A stretch of DNA of 64,000 nt, taken from positions 248,001-312,000 of the forward strand of contig NZ_ML133571.1 of assembly GCF_003985125.1 (NCBI RefSeq), read 5' to 3'. The translations under genes were made by a program, and so were the position numbers. Of the stretch, positions 16,765-23,292 are shown one piece after another. Under the pieces are notes generated by a model, which made no database searches, had not been told where the DNA came from, and was given only the letters and a program-made list of their open reading frames with translations. Source of the DNA: Rhizobium phaseoli. Lineage in GTDB: Bacteria; Pseudomonadota; Alphaproteobacteria; Rhizobiales; Rhizobiaceae. Within the stretch, counting starts at the first letter, position 1. The number at the start of each line of letters is the position of its first letter.

Positions 16765-17031
16765 ATGACCGTCTATCGGGGCAGCGGGAAATGTCTTCGC
16801 GATTATCAGATCAGCGTCGACGAGGCGGCACGGGTGCTGCATGTCACCGCGGCCCGCATCCGGACGCTCTCCCGAGAGGGCTATATCAAGCCAGGCCGCC
16901 GCAAGGGATTCTATCGCCTTGGCGACGTCATTGACGGGCATGCCGAGGCCGTGATGATGGGAGTGCTTGCCCGGCCGCTGGAGCGGGCCAACTGCAGACC
17001 GACGTTTGCGTGTCCTCTCGAAGACGACTAG
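16765..17031 (+). CDS. Helix-turn-helix protein (MerR/excisionase type)
   Basis: The 88-residue protein contains ISVDEAARVLHVTAARIRTLSREG, a MerR-type helix-turn-helix, then a wing RKGFYRLGDVID. This is the shape of excisionases, small terminase subunits of the Nu1 type, and phage regulators. The start at 16765 is chosen because the domain begins soon after it and GGAG lies upstream; the frame is open further back through the terminator. Without a large terminase in the element, a regulatory role is more likely than DNA packaging. Confidence 0.65.
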   Translation: MTVYRGSGKCLRDYQISVDEAARVLHVTAARIRTLSREGYIKPGRRKGFYRLGDVIDGHAEAVMMGVLARPLERANCRPTFACPLEDD

Positions 17032-17068
17032 AGATTGTCGGATCGGTTGACGAATCTAGGGGGCGCAG

Positions 17069-17305
17069 ATGGGCTGGTTTTCGCGTGGTGATGATCGCGA
17101 GTTCGAAGAGTATCAGCGCCGCGAGCGTGCGCTGGAGCAGTCAACGCCTCAAGAGTATGTTGCTTACTTCATCGGCATCAACAGCAAAGCGATAGTCACC
17201 GAGCTGCGGATCATCCGTTGGGTCCTGATCGGAATCTTGATCATGCTCATAACTTTCGCGAACTCACTGCTTCCAGCAGGGTGGTGGCATCGAGGCGCTC
17301 TTTGA
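17069..17305 (+). CDS. Small single-span membrane protein
   Basis: A 78-residue protein starts at ATG 17069 behind TAGGGGGCGC. The N-terminal 45 residues are charged (GDDREFEEYQRRERALEQ), followed by one transmembrane helix (IIRWVLIGILIMLITFANSLL). Topology is probably an N-terminal cytoplasmic domain with a membrane anchor. No family is recognised. The dyad copy 3 follows its stop by five bases. Confidence 0.62.
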   Translation: MGWFSRGDDREFEEYQRRERALEQSTPQEYVAYFIGINSKAIVTELRIIRWVLIGILIMLITFANSLLPAGWWHRGAL

Positions 17306-17310
17306 GAAGA

Positions 17311-17333
17311 TAGCGATAATCACTGTTATCGCT
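17311..17333. promoter_or_regulatory. AGCGATAA dyad, copy 3 (perfect palindrome)
   Basis: AGCGATAA (17312-17319) and TTATCGCT (17326-17333) are perfect inverted copies around TCACTG. This is the clearest of the five dyads. It lies between two convergent genes, so it might also form a weak terminator hairpin; only GGTTT follows. Confidence 0.65.
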
Positions 17334-17345
17334 GGTTTAAGCCTG

Positions 17346-17567
17346 TCAGGAGAAACATCCGGGCGGCGTGATCATCTCGACGGACGCGATTTCCCGATCG
17401 CTCAGCGGCTTGCCATTCTCCCAGGATCCGCTGAACGCGAACAGAAAAAAATGGACCTCAAGCGTGTCGCCGATCTGCTTTATCGGGCGATCCGGATAGA
17501 TGTCGTTGTAGCGCCGGCGGGCGGCTTCAGCCTTGGCTTCCCAGTCCATAAGCCCTAAGTTGGGCAT
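17346..17567 (-). CDS. Small hypothetical protein
   Basis: A 73-residue open frame whose start is uncertain (ATG 17567, or ATG 17549 giving MDWEAKAEAARRRYNDIYPD). It has a helical N-terminus and a strand-rich middle (IGDTLEVHFFLFAFSG). It lies 27 bases beyond the stop of the minus-strand secreted-protein gene, so the two may form an operon. No family is recognised and it could be spurious. Confidence 0.42.
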   Translation of the reverse strand: MPNLGLMDWEAKAEAARRRYNDIYPDRPIKQIGDTLEVHFFLFAFSGSWENGKPLSDREIASVEMITPPGCFS

Positions 17568-17593
17568 CGCTTGATCGATCGGCAACCAGCCCG

Positions 17594-17920
17594 CTATTTT
17601 ACCCGCTTGTAGCAGGCAAGCTGGATGACGTTTACAAATTCGGCAATTTCCTTGGCCTGCATAGCTTCAGTCGAAAAAGCGGGCCGTTCATAAGCTGCAA
17701 TGATCAACTGCCTAAATGCCTTCTTCAATTCGTCGATCTCCTGCTGCTTGTCGACGACTTCCATCATGACAGACATATCGACGTCTCTCTGCCTTTGTGT
17801 CATGACGGCACGCGCAGCCTCGCCGGCTGATTTGCAGATGTCCTCCTCGGCGATTGTTGTATTGGCCGATAGAATGAGCGACGCCACGCCAAACGCGGCG
17901 GCACAAAAGCTGTATTTCAT
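17594..17920 (-). CDS. Small secreted protein of phage-associated type
   Basis: The 108-residue product starts with a signal peptide (MKYSFCAAAFGVASLILSAN, cleavage near TIAEE). The mature part has ICKSAGEAARAVMTQRQ, then helical FRQLIIAAYERPAFSTEAMQ, and a C-terminal LACYK. I recognise the pattern (ICK...AYE.P.FST...CYK) as one seen in small periplasmic proteins encoded by alphaproteobacterial prophages. The two cysteines may form a disulfide. The start at 17920 is supported by GGGGGA upstream and by the signal peptide. Possibly it alters the envelope in the lysogen. Confidence 0.65.
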   Translation of the reverse strand: MKYSFCAAAFGVASLILSANTTIAEEDICKSAGEAARAVMTQRQRDVDMSVMMEVVDKQQEIDELKKAFRQLIIAAYERPAFSTEAMQAKEIAEFVNVIQLACYKRVK

Positions 17921-18017
17921 AATGGAATCCCCCAACGCTCCACATACCACGAGAATGATGTCTAACGGGGGTTGTGTCTATTACGCCATTTAGGCGATCT
18001 CCCTGGATCTCCCTACC

Positions 18018-18040
18018 AGCGAGAAAGACCGTTATCGCTA
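18018..18040. promoter_or_regulatory. AGCGATAA dyad, copy 4
   Basis: AGCGAGAA (18018-18025), six bases, then TTATCGCT (18032-18039): fifteen of sixteen positions fit the perfect dyad. It lies in the divergent spacer between the secreted-protein gene (ends its leader at 17920) and the cassette starting at 18184. Two tandem GATCTCCCT units lie just before it. Confidence 0.65.
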
Positions 18041-18183
18041 GCCTGCGGCTTGCAAGCTAAAGGCGAATAAAAAAATCTCGCTGGATTCACGGATCTTTAG
18101 CGCCAGTTCACGCAAAAGTAGGCCCTGACGCGGTTGCGACTCTAGCACATCTCAGCTACCCGTCGCCTTGGGGAGCTTTATAA

Positions 18184-18564
18184 ATGGCGTATTTAGAAGA
18201 ATTACCTGAGCAATGCCCTCCTGCTACTGCGCAGGATCAAGCATTCGGCCCGGCTTACAGGATACTACCGGCGGCAGCGCCTGCAATTGAACATTTTTAT
18301 TCCTATCGCCAGCTGGGATTGCCGAAACCAGGGGGCGTTGACGACTGCCGCTATATGTCGTGCTCAATGTTTACCAGCGTCGCCCAGGCGAAGGCTATCG
18401 CCAAGTTGCCAAAAAAACGTGCGACGTCTACTCACCTGGCAACGATTATGGTCGAGCCAGGCTTCGGAGCGTCGACCATCAATGCGGTAACGAGCCACGT
18501 TGATTTTTGGCCGTACGATACGTTCGATGTTACCTTAGCGGTAACGGGGGTGGTGGCATTATGA
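18184..18564 (+). CDS. Unknown cassette gene 1
   Basis: The 126-residue protein starts at ATG 18184 after GGGGAGC. It has a Pro-rich N-terminus, then EHFYSYRQLGLPKPGGVDDCR, CSMFTSVAQAKAIAKL and a terminal beta-rich block ending HVDFWPYDTFDVTLAV. Two close cysteine motifs (DDCR and SCSMF) and the HVDFW-D-FD segment look like conserved functional residues. I recall similar small proteins scattered on mobile DNA, without a function. Its stop overlaps the next start by ATGA, so the two proteins are made together. Base composition is lower in GC than the host. Confidence 0.68.
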   Translation: MAYLEELPEQCPPATAQDQAFGPAYRILPAAAPAIEHFYSYRQLGLPKPGGVDDCRYMSCSMFTSVAQAKAIAKLPKKRATSTHLATIMVEPGFGASTINAVTSHVDFWPYDTFDVTLAVTGVVAL

Positions 18565-19577
18565 AGATGCCTAGAAAACGCAAAGTGACCTTTGCGGCAA
18601 CGTTGATCTTCGCTGACGAGCCGCAGCTCGTCTTGCTGAAGGATCGAGATTTGCCGATCGTTGCTGTCGCTATCCCAGACGACGATCCGCGTAAGTCGAT
18701 GTTTCTTGCAACGACTCTTCCTCGTAAAGAGTGGCAATCCTATCTCGATGGGAACTGCGACCTGAGGTATCTCTTTACGTATCCTAAGGCGCGATTAGTC
18801 TACACCTTTGACCTCAACGCAATGCAAGATAACATCGTCCGGATGGACCCTTATCTTGAGGCGATACCAGAGGAGCTTCTTCCAGAGCCACGCATGTTCT
18901 CCGTGTTTCACACCGAGGAATTGCCAGTCGAACCAATGGCGTCGGACGAAGAAGTTTTGGTGGTTGACGGCGAGTGGGATATGCCGGAGTTCGGTAATTT
19001 CTATCAGCGGTACTCGGACGTCTACGCGTTCATAGCTGCAATCAAAAACTGGAAGTCCTTGCACGTCCCCATCGAGCTTCGACAGAAGATTCTACAGATA
19101 TTCAACACCAAGCCCTTCCAAGGCGGCTTCAGCTATGTCCACTTCTTTCAGGAGTTGAATTCTAGAGTTCAGAGGACGCAGAGGCTCGGTCTTGATAAGA
19201 TTAGTTATGCTTCTCCGGGGACGGTGGAAATAAGAGGCGAAGCAGAGTTGTTTGCCGAAATGCAAAGCCTAATCCCGAATTTCCTCGAGCATAGGGACGA
19301 GATCTCGGAACAGTACAAAAAGCTGTACCAATACCTCTCCGAGAACCGTTACCTTCAGATGTCAGGCGAAAACTACCCAGACGAGCCTGTGATATCGAGC
19401 TACATCAATTCTGAAGCGCGAGCGTTAGCGGAATTGATGTCCGAGCCGGATTTTGATGCAGTTCATGCACTTGCCCATGACAATGCATTGGTCACAGCAA
19501 AGATCGTACTCGCATTTCAGCGAAGGCTTGATGAAGCCGCAGCCTATTTCGCCCAAGGTCGCGTGAGCTTTAGCTGA
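18561..19577 (+). CDS. Unknown cassette gene 2 (DUF6575-like N-terminus)
   Basis: This 338-residue protein is translationally coupled to the gene before it. Its first 80 residues (FADEPQLVLLKDRDLPIVAV, then a strand, then YLDGNCDLRYLFTYP) have the order of a DUF6575-type domain; that assignment is tentative. The middle is acidic and aromatic (EVLVVDGEWDMPEFGNFYQR). The C-terminal 150 residues are helical with a possible coiled coil (HRDEISEQYKKLYQYL). There is no signal peptide or membrane segment. The lower GC, two-gene coupling and place between phage-like genes and a recombinase fit a cargo module such as phage defence or a toxin-antidote pair, which is inference. Confidence 0.7.
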   Translation: MKMPRKRKVTFAATLIFADEPQLVLLKDRDLPIVAVAIPDDDPRKSMFLATTLPRKEWQSYLDGNCDLRYLFTYPKARLVYTFDLNAMQDNIVRMDPYLEAIPEELLPEPRMFSVFHTEELPVEPMASDEEVLVVDGEWDMPEFGNFYQRYSDVYAFIAAIKNWKSLHVPIELRQKILQIFNTKPFQGGFSYVHFFQELNSRVQRTQRLGLDKISYASPGTVEIRGEAELFAEMQSLIPNFLEHRDEISEQYKKLYQYLSENRYLQMSGENYPDEPVISSYINSEARALAELMSEPDFDAVHALAHDNALVTAKIVLAFQRRLDEAAAYFAQGRVSFS

Positions 19578-19589
19578 TTCCAGAAACGG

Positions 19590-20552
19590 TTACAGGAACC
19601 CGTCGCCAGCGTGGTCTTTGAACCTGTCGGCGCGTCGGACATACGTCTCGACTGTCCGGGGATCGCGATGCCTTGTTACCTCCATGATCCGCGAGATGCT
19701 GGCACGGTTTTCTGCCGCCGACGTGACGAATCCGGCCCGCAGTGAGTGACCCGATAGGCGCTCGACATCGAGGCCGGCCGCGTCGGCATACTTCTTCACG
19801 ATCAGAGCGACCGACTGCGCCGTCAGCGGCTCATCCGTCAGATGGTCGCCACGGATGATCCGTCGGAAGACCGGGCCCGAGCTGATGCCGGCAGCCGCAA
19901 GCCACTCCTTGAGCCTGTCCGCCGGTCTCAGCGCCTTTCCATTCAGGACGGCAACCGATTGGCCCTTTGCCTCCTGGTCAGTCTTCGACTTCGGCAGGAA
20001 GACGTCGACACCATCGTCGGAGAACGTCAGATCCTCGATGGTGATGGCGACCAGCTCGGAGCGGCGGAAGGCGCCGGCGAAGCCCAGCAGCAGTAAAGCC
20101 CTATCCCGCCTGCCCTGGAGCGTCTCAGGCTCAATGCGGGCCATGAGCGCATGAATGACATCGACGGTCGCCGGCGCCTTCTGGCGGGGCGCTGTGCCGA
20201 CGGTGCGACGGATGCCTTTCAGGATGGCAGCCACCCCGGCATTGTCGGTCGGGTTCTCCTCACCGGCGCCGCGGTGGAAGAATCGGATCGCAGCGAGCTT
20301 GCGGGCGATCGTCGGCACCTTCTTGCCTGCAGTGGCCAGCGAGGACGCATAATTCGCCACGGTCGCAGGGAGGGCTGGCAGCGAGCTTTTGCCTCTCTCC
20401 GCTGTCCAGCACCGGAAATCCTCCCAATCGCATCTGTAGGCTCGCATGGTGTTCTGTGACAGGGCCGCGCGGCCATAGTCCAGTGCGTCGGCGCTCAGAT
20501 CGGTTGCAGCGTCCAAACCCGGCTGCGGGGTCACCAGCATCAATGCGGACAT
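19590..20552 (-). CDS. Second tyrosine recombinase
   Basis: A 320-residue XerC/D-type recombinase. The N-terminal core-binding domain includes [18 protein letters not shown]. The catalytic domain shows [11 protein letters not shown] (Arg), HSLRAGF (His269 and Arg272), RHRDP (His295) and VETYVRRA (Tyr304), so it is complete. It lacks the arm-binding N-terminus of the element integrase. Start 20552 is chosen because GGGAGG precedes it; an ATG at 20594 would put the dyad copy 5 inside the gene. Such short recombinases are typical of gene-cassette-like or plasmid-resolution systems. It faces the cassette pair with only 12 bases between the stops. Confidence 0.9.
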   Translation of the reverse strand: MSALMLVTPQPGLDAATDLSADALDYGRAALSQNTMRAYRCDWEDFRCWTAERGKSSLPALPATVANYASSLATAGKKVPTIARKLAAIRFFHRGAGEENPTDNAGVAAILKGIRRTVGTAPRQKAPATVDVIHALMARIEPETLQGRRDRALLLLGFAGAFRRSELVAITIEDLTFSDDGVDVFLPKSKTDQEAKGQSVAVLNGKALRPADRLKEWLAAAGISSGPVFRRIIRGDHLTDEPLTAQSVALIVKKYADAAGLDVERLSGHSLRAGFVTSAAENRASISRIMEVTRHRDPRTVETYVRRADRFKDHAGDGFL

Positions 20553-20578
20553 GCTCAAAACATCCTCCCGTTGATTGG

Positions 20579-20601
20579 TAGCGATAAAGGGCATTCTCGG
20601 C
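20579..20601. promoter_or_regulatory. AGCGATAA dyad, copy 5
   Basis: TAGCGATAA (20579-20587), six bases, TTCTCGGC. It lies 27 bases upstream of the recombinase start and just past the stop of the Xre gene, so it could control the recombinase. Confidence 0.58.
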
Positions 20602-20603
20602 AG

Positions 20604-20837
20604 CTATTTCACGAGCCGGACACCAGGCTGACCATGATTGAGAAACTCGATGCCCTCACCTTCGAGCGCCCGCATCACGGATTGGATCTTGTCCAAGCCG
20701 CTCGTGAGCACTTCCGCGCCGCGCTTCTCCATCGAACTGATGGTGTTGATGTTCACTCCCGCCTTCTTTGCGAGGGTGCCTTGATCCAGGCCGGCCAGTG
20801 CACGAGCTGCCTTCAATTGGTTGCCAGTGGTAAGCAT
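20604..20837 (-). CDS. Xre-family transcription regulator
   Basis: This 77-residue protein is a Cro/CI-type helix-turn-helix: QLKAARALAGLDQGTLAKKA (helices 1-2), VNINTISSMEKRG (recognition helix), then SGLDKIQSVMRALEGEGIEF. The last segment is the usual one for short rhizobial Xre proteins. The start is ATG 20837 with GGAG seven bases upstream; an upstream in-frame TTG is ignored. It lies divergently from a 53-residue protein, with two palindromic sites between them, and probably represses itself and the divergent gene. Confidence 0.85.
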   Translation of the reverse strand: MLTTGNQLKAARALAGLDQGTLAKKAGVNINTISSMEKRGAEVLTSGLDKIQSVMRALEGEGIEFLNHGQPGVRLVK

Positions 20838-20858
20838 TTCGTTCTCCAAAACTACTGC

Positions 20859-20934
20859 ACTAGGAATTTTTCATAGTTTACTGTTGACTGCAAGCGAATT
20901 TAATGGTTAATAGGAAACTAGGAATAATTACTAG
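20859..20934. promoter_or_regulatory. Divergent operator pair (ACTAGGAAT sites)
   Basis: ACTAGGAATTTTTCATAGT (20859-20877) and ACTAGGAATAATTACTAG (20917-20934) are two imperfect palindromes sharing ACTAGGAAT. They lie in the very AT-rich region between the Xre gene and the divergent 20952 gene. They are likely binding sites of the Xre protein. Confidence 0.62.
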
Positions 20935-20951
20935 CCAAGGGAGTTAACGAG

Positions 20952-21113
20952 ATGGCACGCAAATACGAAGTCACCTTTCAGGGTTCGCAAGGCCAGGTCG
21001 CCAAGGTTCTGGACCTGAAGGCCAACGTCACCGTCGTAAAGTTCGCCCGCCGCCGCCAGGCAAAGCTCTTCCCGGGCCAGTTCGCTGGCGTCCTCGTCAA
21101 GTCCAAAGCCTGA
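20952..21113 (+). CDS. 53-residue hypothetical protein
   Basis: A frame from ATG 20952 to TGA 21113 encodes MARKYEVTFQGSQGQVAKVL followed by a basic strand-rich part (VVKFARRRQAKLFPGQF). CAAGGGAGTTAACGAG supplies the ribosome site. It lies directly behind the paired palindromes and opens a rightward operon that includes the small membrane peptide and the two Tat-secreted proteins. No family is recognised; its size and charge suit a Cro-like or nucleic-acid-binding role. Confidence 0.58.
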   Translation: MARKYEVTFQGSQGQVAKVLDLKANVTVVKFARRRQAKLFPGQFAGVLVKSKA

Positions 21114-21124
21114 AGGACCCGATC

Positions 21125-21199
21125 ATGTTCACCGCTCTTGCAATCATCGCCATCGGCTTTATTGCGGCTTTCGTCCTCAAGGACATCTACCTCGCCTGA
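21125..21199 (+). CDS. 24-residue membrane peptide
   Basis: A small frame starts at ATG 21125 behind GAAGGA and encodes MFTALAIIAIGFIAAFVLKD plus four residues, a single hydrophobic helix with a charged end. Its position 11 bases after one gene and 33 bases before the next in a tight operon supports translation. Type I toxin-like or membrane-modulating peptides have this form, but no antisense RNA is evident. Confidence 0.42.
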   Translation: MFTALAIIAIGFIAAFVLKDIYLA

Positions 21200-21232
21200 G
21201 ACAGGCAAGATCCTAAAATCCGGAGATCACCA

Positions 21233-21640
21233 ATGCTTGAGAAATCCGTTCAGGCCGCCGGCGAAGCCATGCTTACCCGCCGCCAACTCATCGCCGCCTC
21301 GGCCGCCGTTGCCGTCGGCGTCGCCGCCATCGCGCCGATCGCAGCTCATGCGGCCGCTGCGGATCCGCTGCTGGACGCGGTCGCTGCTTTCCGGTCTGGC
21401 ATGGCGGATTACAACGCCAACGCGCCGCAAGATGATCCTGGGGCGAATGCCTACAGCCTGATCTCGTGGATGCCGCCACATGCGGTCCTGGCAAACTGGA
21501 CGGCACCCGCCACCACCCGGGACGGCGCCATGGCCGCGCTTCGCCTCGCGGTCGACGAGGAGGAGACGGGAGACAGCCCCCTGGTCGGTCCGATGATGCG
21601 GGCAGCGCTCGCATACCTCGAGCAGGAGGGCCGGCTATGA
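21233..21640 (+). CDS. Tat-secreted hypothetical protein 1
   Basis: A 135-residue protein with a twin-arginine signal: RRQLIAASAAVAVGVAAIAP and cleavage near AHAAA. The mature part is about 95 residues, helical (DPLLDAVAAFRSGMADYNAN), and acidic near the C-terminus. It overlaps the next gene by ATGA. The two products share the same layout (Tat signal, short helical mature domain with ISLVD-type start and acidic tail), so they are probably paralogues exported to the periplasm. No enzyme motif is seen. Confidence 0.68.
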   Translation: MLEKSVQAAGEAMLTRRQLIAASAAVAVGVAAIAPIAAHAAAADPLLDAVAAFRSGMADYNANAPQDDPGANAYSLISWMPPHAVLANWTAPATTRDGAMAALRLAVDEEETGDSPLVGPMMRAALAYLEQEGRL

Positions 21641-22023
21641 CGAGGATCACCCGCCGGCGCCTCCTTGCTGGCGTCGCCGCTGCATCGCTCCCTGTGGCTC
21701 TGCCGGCGGAGGCAGCGGGCTTGGATGACGTTTCCATCGTCCGGATGCTGATCGACGCCCACAAGGCCGCCGTGGGCCGTTGGGACGACCTGGCAGTGGT
21801 ATGGCCCGACGAGGAATCCGTTGCTTTATGGGAAAAGCTGAGCGCGGAAAAGGACGATGCCGCCGCGGCCGTCTGCTTCTACCGGCCGACGACGATCGAG
21901 GGCGTCCACGCAAAGGCCGAATACATCTTTGGCTGCGAGGACTTCGTCGACCAGGAAGCGAACGATGATTGGACCCGAGCGGAGCTGGTCAGCGGCTTTC
22001 TGCCGCCGGTCATGGGAACGTGA
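21637..22023 (+). CDS. Tat-secreted hypothetical protein 2
   Basis: A 128-residue protein starting at ATG 21637, coupled to the previous gene. The signal RITRRRLLAGVAAASLPVAL has the twin arginines and an Ala-x-Ala cleavage site near PAEAAG. The mature part starts DVSIVRMLIDAHKAAVGRWD and continues helical, with conserved-looking Trp and Cys residues (VCFYRP, FGCEDF). It is the last gene before the right attachment site. Such paired small Tat proteins occur repeatedly in rhizobial mobile regions, as far as I recall, without known function. Confidence 0.68.
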   Translation: MTRITRRRLLAGVAAASLPVALPAEAAGLDDVSIVRMLIDAHKAAVGRWDDLAVVWPDEESVALWEKLSAEKDDAAAAVCFYRPTTIEGVHAKAEYIFGCEDFVDQEANDDWTRAELVSGFLPPVMGT

Positions 22024-22033
22024 ATCGGGGCGT

Positions 22034-22123
22034 TCCATGTTGCATTCCATGTCGCGTGGATTCGCCGTGGCTTGACGGAAATCGTTGGAAACCAAGGGAA
22101 CTGGCTTGCAACATGACGCGACA
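22034..22123. promoter_or_regulatory. Putative integrase arm-type sites, right end
   Basis: CATGTTGCA (22036-22044) and CATGTCGCG (22048-22056), and in opposite orientation the pair at 22108-22123, repeat the two words found at the left end (7099-7115). They lie between the last gene and the right att core, as expected for integrase or excisionase binding. Confidence 0.5.
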
Positions 22124-22185
22124 TGAAAATAACCGGGAGACGGTGGCGCCACCTGGTTAACTTCATGATTTCATTGTGGAAAAGT

Positions 22186-22230
22186 TTGGAGGCCTCGCCC
22201 GGAATTGAACCGGGGTACAAGGATTTGCAG
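22186..22230. repeat. Right attachment site, inside tRNA-Cys
   Basis: These 45 bases are identical to 7013-7057. They form the 3' part of the intact tRNA-Cys gene, so integration restored a functional tRNA. Confidence 0.95.
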
Positions 22231-22260
22231 TCCTCTGCGTCACCACTCCGCCACGAGGCC
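22187..22260 (-). tRNA. tRNA-Cys (GCA)
   Basis: On the minus strand the gene starts GGCCTCG and ends CGAGGCCTCCA, so the acceptor stem GGCCTCG/CGAGGCC is perfect and CCA is encoded. The anticodon loop reads CTGCAAA with anticodon GCA. The T arm CCCGG-TTCAATT-CCGGG is complete. It is the integration target of the element to its left. Confidence 0.97.
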
Positions 22261-22520
22261 TCACATGCTCATTATCTGAGCCGTGGCGAGCGTTTAGAAT
22301 GATCGTAAGGAAATCGCAAGAGGGCATTTTGCAAAAACGCCATTCCCCGGCAGCCGACAAGACCATTTTTCGATCGCGGAACAGGTCCGGCCTTAGGCTG
22401 AAACGTCCTCTTGGCGATCGTGCCCTGCTTCGAACCAACAACAGCATTCGAACGAACTCTTAACTTGACTTCGAACGTCTGCCTGCCATCTTCCGCCCTG
22501 GGAGGGTGAAGGAGCTGCTG

Positions 22521-22859
22521 ATGGAATGGGCTGCCCTTAAGTCGAAGCAGGGACGTGCCGCGTATGATGCCGAAACCGGCGATCTCCGCGTAAAGTTCTC
22601 TGGTTCCGCGCCGGTGAGACATGCCGACATTCCGCCGCATGTCTACCAGAACCTGCTGGAAACGAATGATCCCCATTTCTATTACCAGTACTATATCGCG
22701 CCCTCGCGCGTCCCGCCGGCTCGTCGGGGGCCGATCTCGATGATCACCTATGGGCTGAAGCTCGTTCTGCTTCTCGCCGCCTGCAGCCTGTTGATGGCGA
22801 CCGACCTCGATCCCGGCCATGGCGGGATTTTCGAGGAAAGCGAACTGAGATCGAATTAG
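22521..22859 (+). CDS. KTSC-like domain protein with C-terminal membrane helix
   Basis: The 112-residue protein has an N-terminal half resembling the KTSC domain: YDAETGDLRVKFSGSAPVRH, IPPHVYQNLLETNDPHFYYQ. The family typically binds or contacts nucleic-acid-related partners but is poorly studied. The C-terminal part has one transmembrane helix (MITYGLKLVLLLAACSLLM). ATG 22521 is preferred because GAAGGAG is correctly placed; a GTG 15 bases earlier is open. It stands alone next to tRNA-Cys. Confidence 0.62.
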   Translation: MEWAALKSKQGRAAYDAETGDLRVKFSGSAPVRHADIPPHVYQNLLETNDPHFYYQYYIAPSRVPPARRGPISMITYGLKLVLLLAACSLLMATDLDPGHGGIFEESELRSN

Positions 22860-22910
22860 GACCACCGCCGGGATTCATACGTCTCGATCCCGGCAGCCGG
22901 CATGGCCCAT

Positions 22911-23198
22911 TCAGGCAACGTTGCTGACAGTCGCAAGCGAGGTCCTGCTCCGGGAGCGGTAGCGGCGTTCGTCCCGGCCCCGGTCGTTGTCGCCGTCGCG
23001 CTCGTTGCGGCCGTTAAAATTGCGATAGTTGCGAGGCCCGCTATAGCCGCCGCCCTGGCCTTGATCGATGACGCAGCCTTCCGGACGGCGGCAGATACCG
23101 CTGGCGTCAAATCCGCGGCTGTCGACAGGTTGGGCTCCGGCCGCCCCTGCCGAAAGAATCGCCGCCGCTGACAGGACGACAATCAAGAATACCTTCAT
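22911..23198 (-). CDS. Small secreted Arg/Asn/Asp-rich protein
   Basis: A 95-residue protein with a signal peptide (MKVFLIVVLSAAAILSAGAA, cleavage near AGAQP). A short Cys-containing block follows (GICRRPEGCVIDQG), then a low-complexity polar tail (NGRNERDGDNDRGRDERRY). The pair of cysteines may form a loop. GGGGTGAGG lies before the start. No function is recognised; it is convergent with the KTSC-like gene. Confidence 0.62.
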   Translation of the reverse strand: MKVFLIVVLSAAAILSAGAAGAQPVDSRGFDASGICRRPEGCVIDQGQGGGYSGPRNYRNFNGRNERDGDNDRGRDERRYRSRSRTSLATVSNVA

Positions 23199-23292
23199 CA
23201 CCTCACCCCGCGGACGATCGTGGCACGTTTGGAGCTCCATAAACCACAACGCGAAAAGCGATCACCGTGGGCGGGCTCTTCGGCGTTCACCG

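Larger units (their letters stand above)
7013..22230. mobile_element. 15.2-kb integrated element in tRNA-Cys
   Basis: A perfect 45-bp direct repeat at 7013-7057 and 22186-22230 marks the ends. The right copy is the 3' part of an intact tRNA-Cys gene; the left copy is the displaced 3' fragment with no 5' half. A tyrosine integrase lies 60 bases inside the left repeat. Contents in order: integrase, RHH protein, HTH protein, replication-initiator-like protein with iterons, small phage-like genes, tape-measure protein, HTH protein, secreted and unknown genes, a second tyrosine recombinase, an Xre regulator and two Tat-secreted proteins. No capsid, portal, large terminase, conjugation or lysis genes are seen. 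It may be a prophage remnant, a phage satellite or a non-conjugative integrative element. Confidence 0.92.

Noticed and set aside
18184..19577. The cassette pair as a classical toxin-antitoxin module
   Set aside because: Neither protein has the size or motifs of a known toxin or antitoxin (no RelE, VapC, HipA, MazF or matching DNA-binding antidote), so I leave its function open.
21125..21199. 24-residue peptide as a type I toxin
   Set aside because: The form fits, but I see no antisense promoter or stable antisense RNA over the frame.
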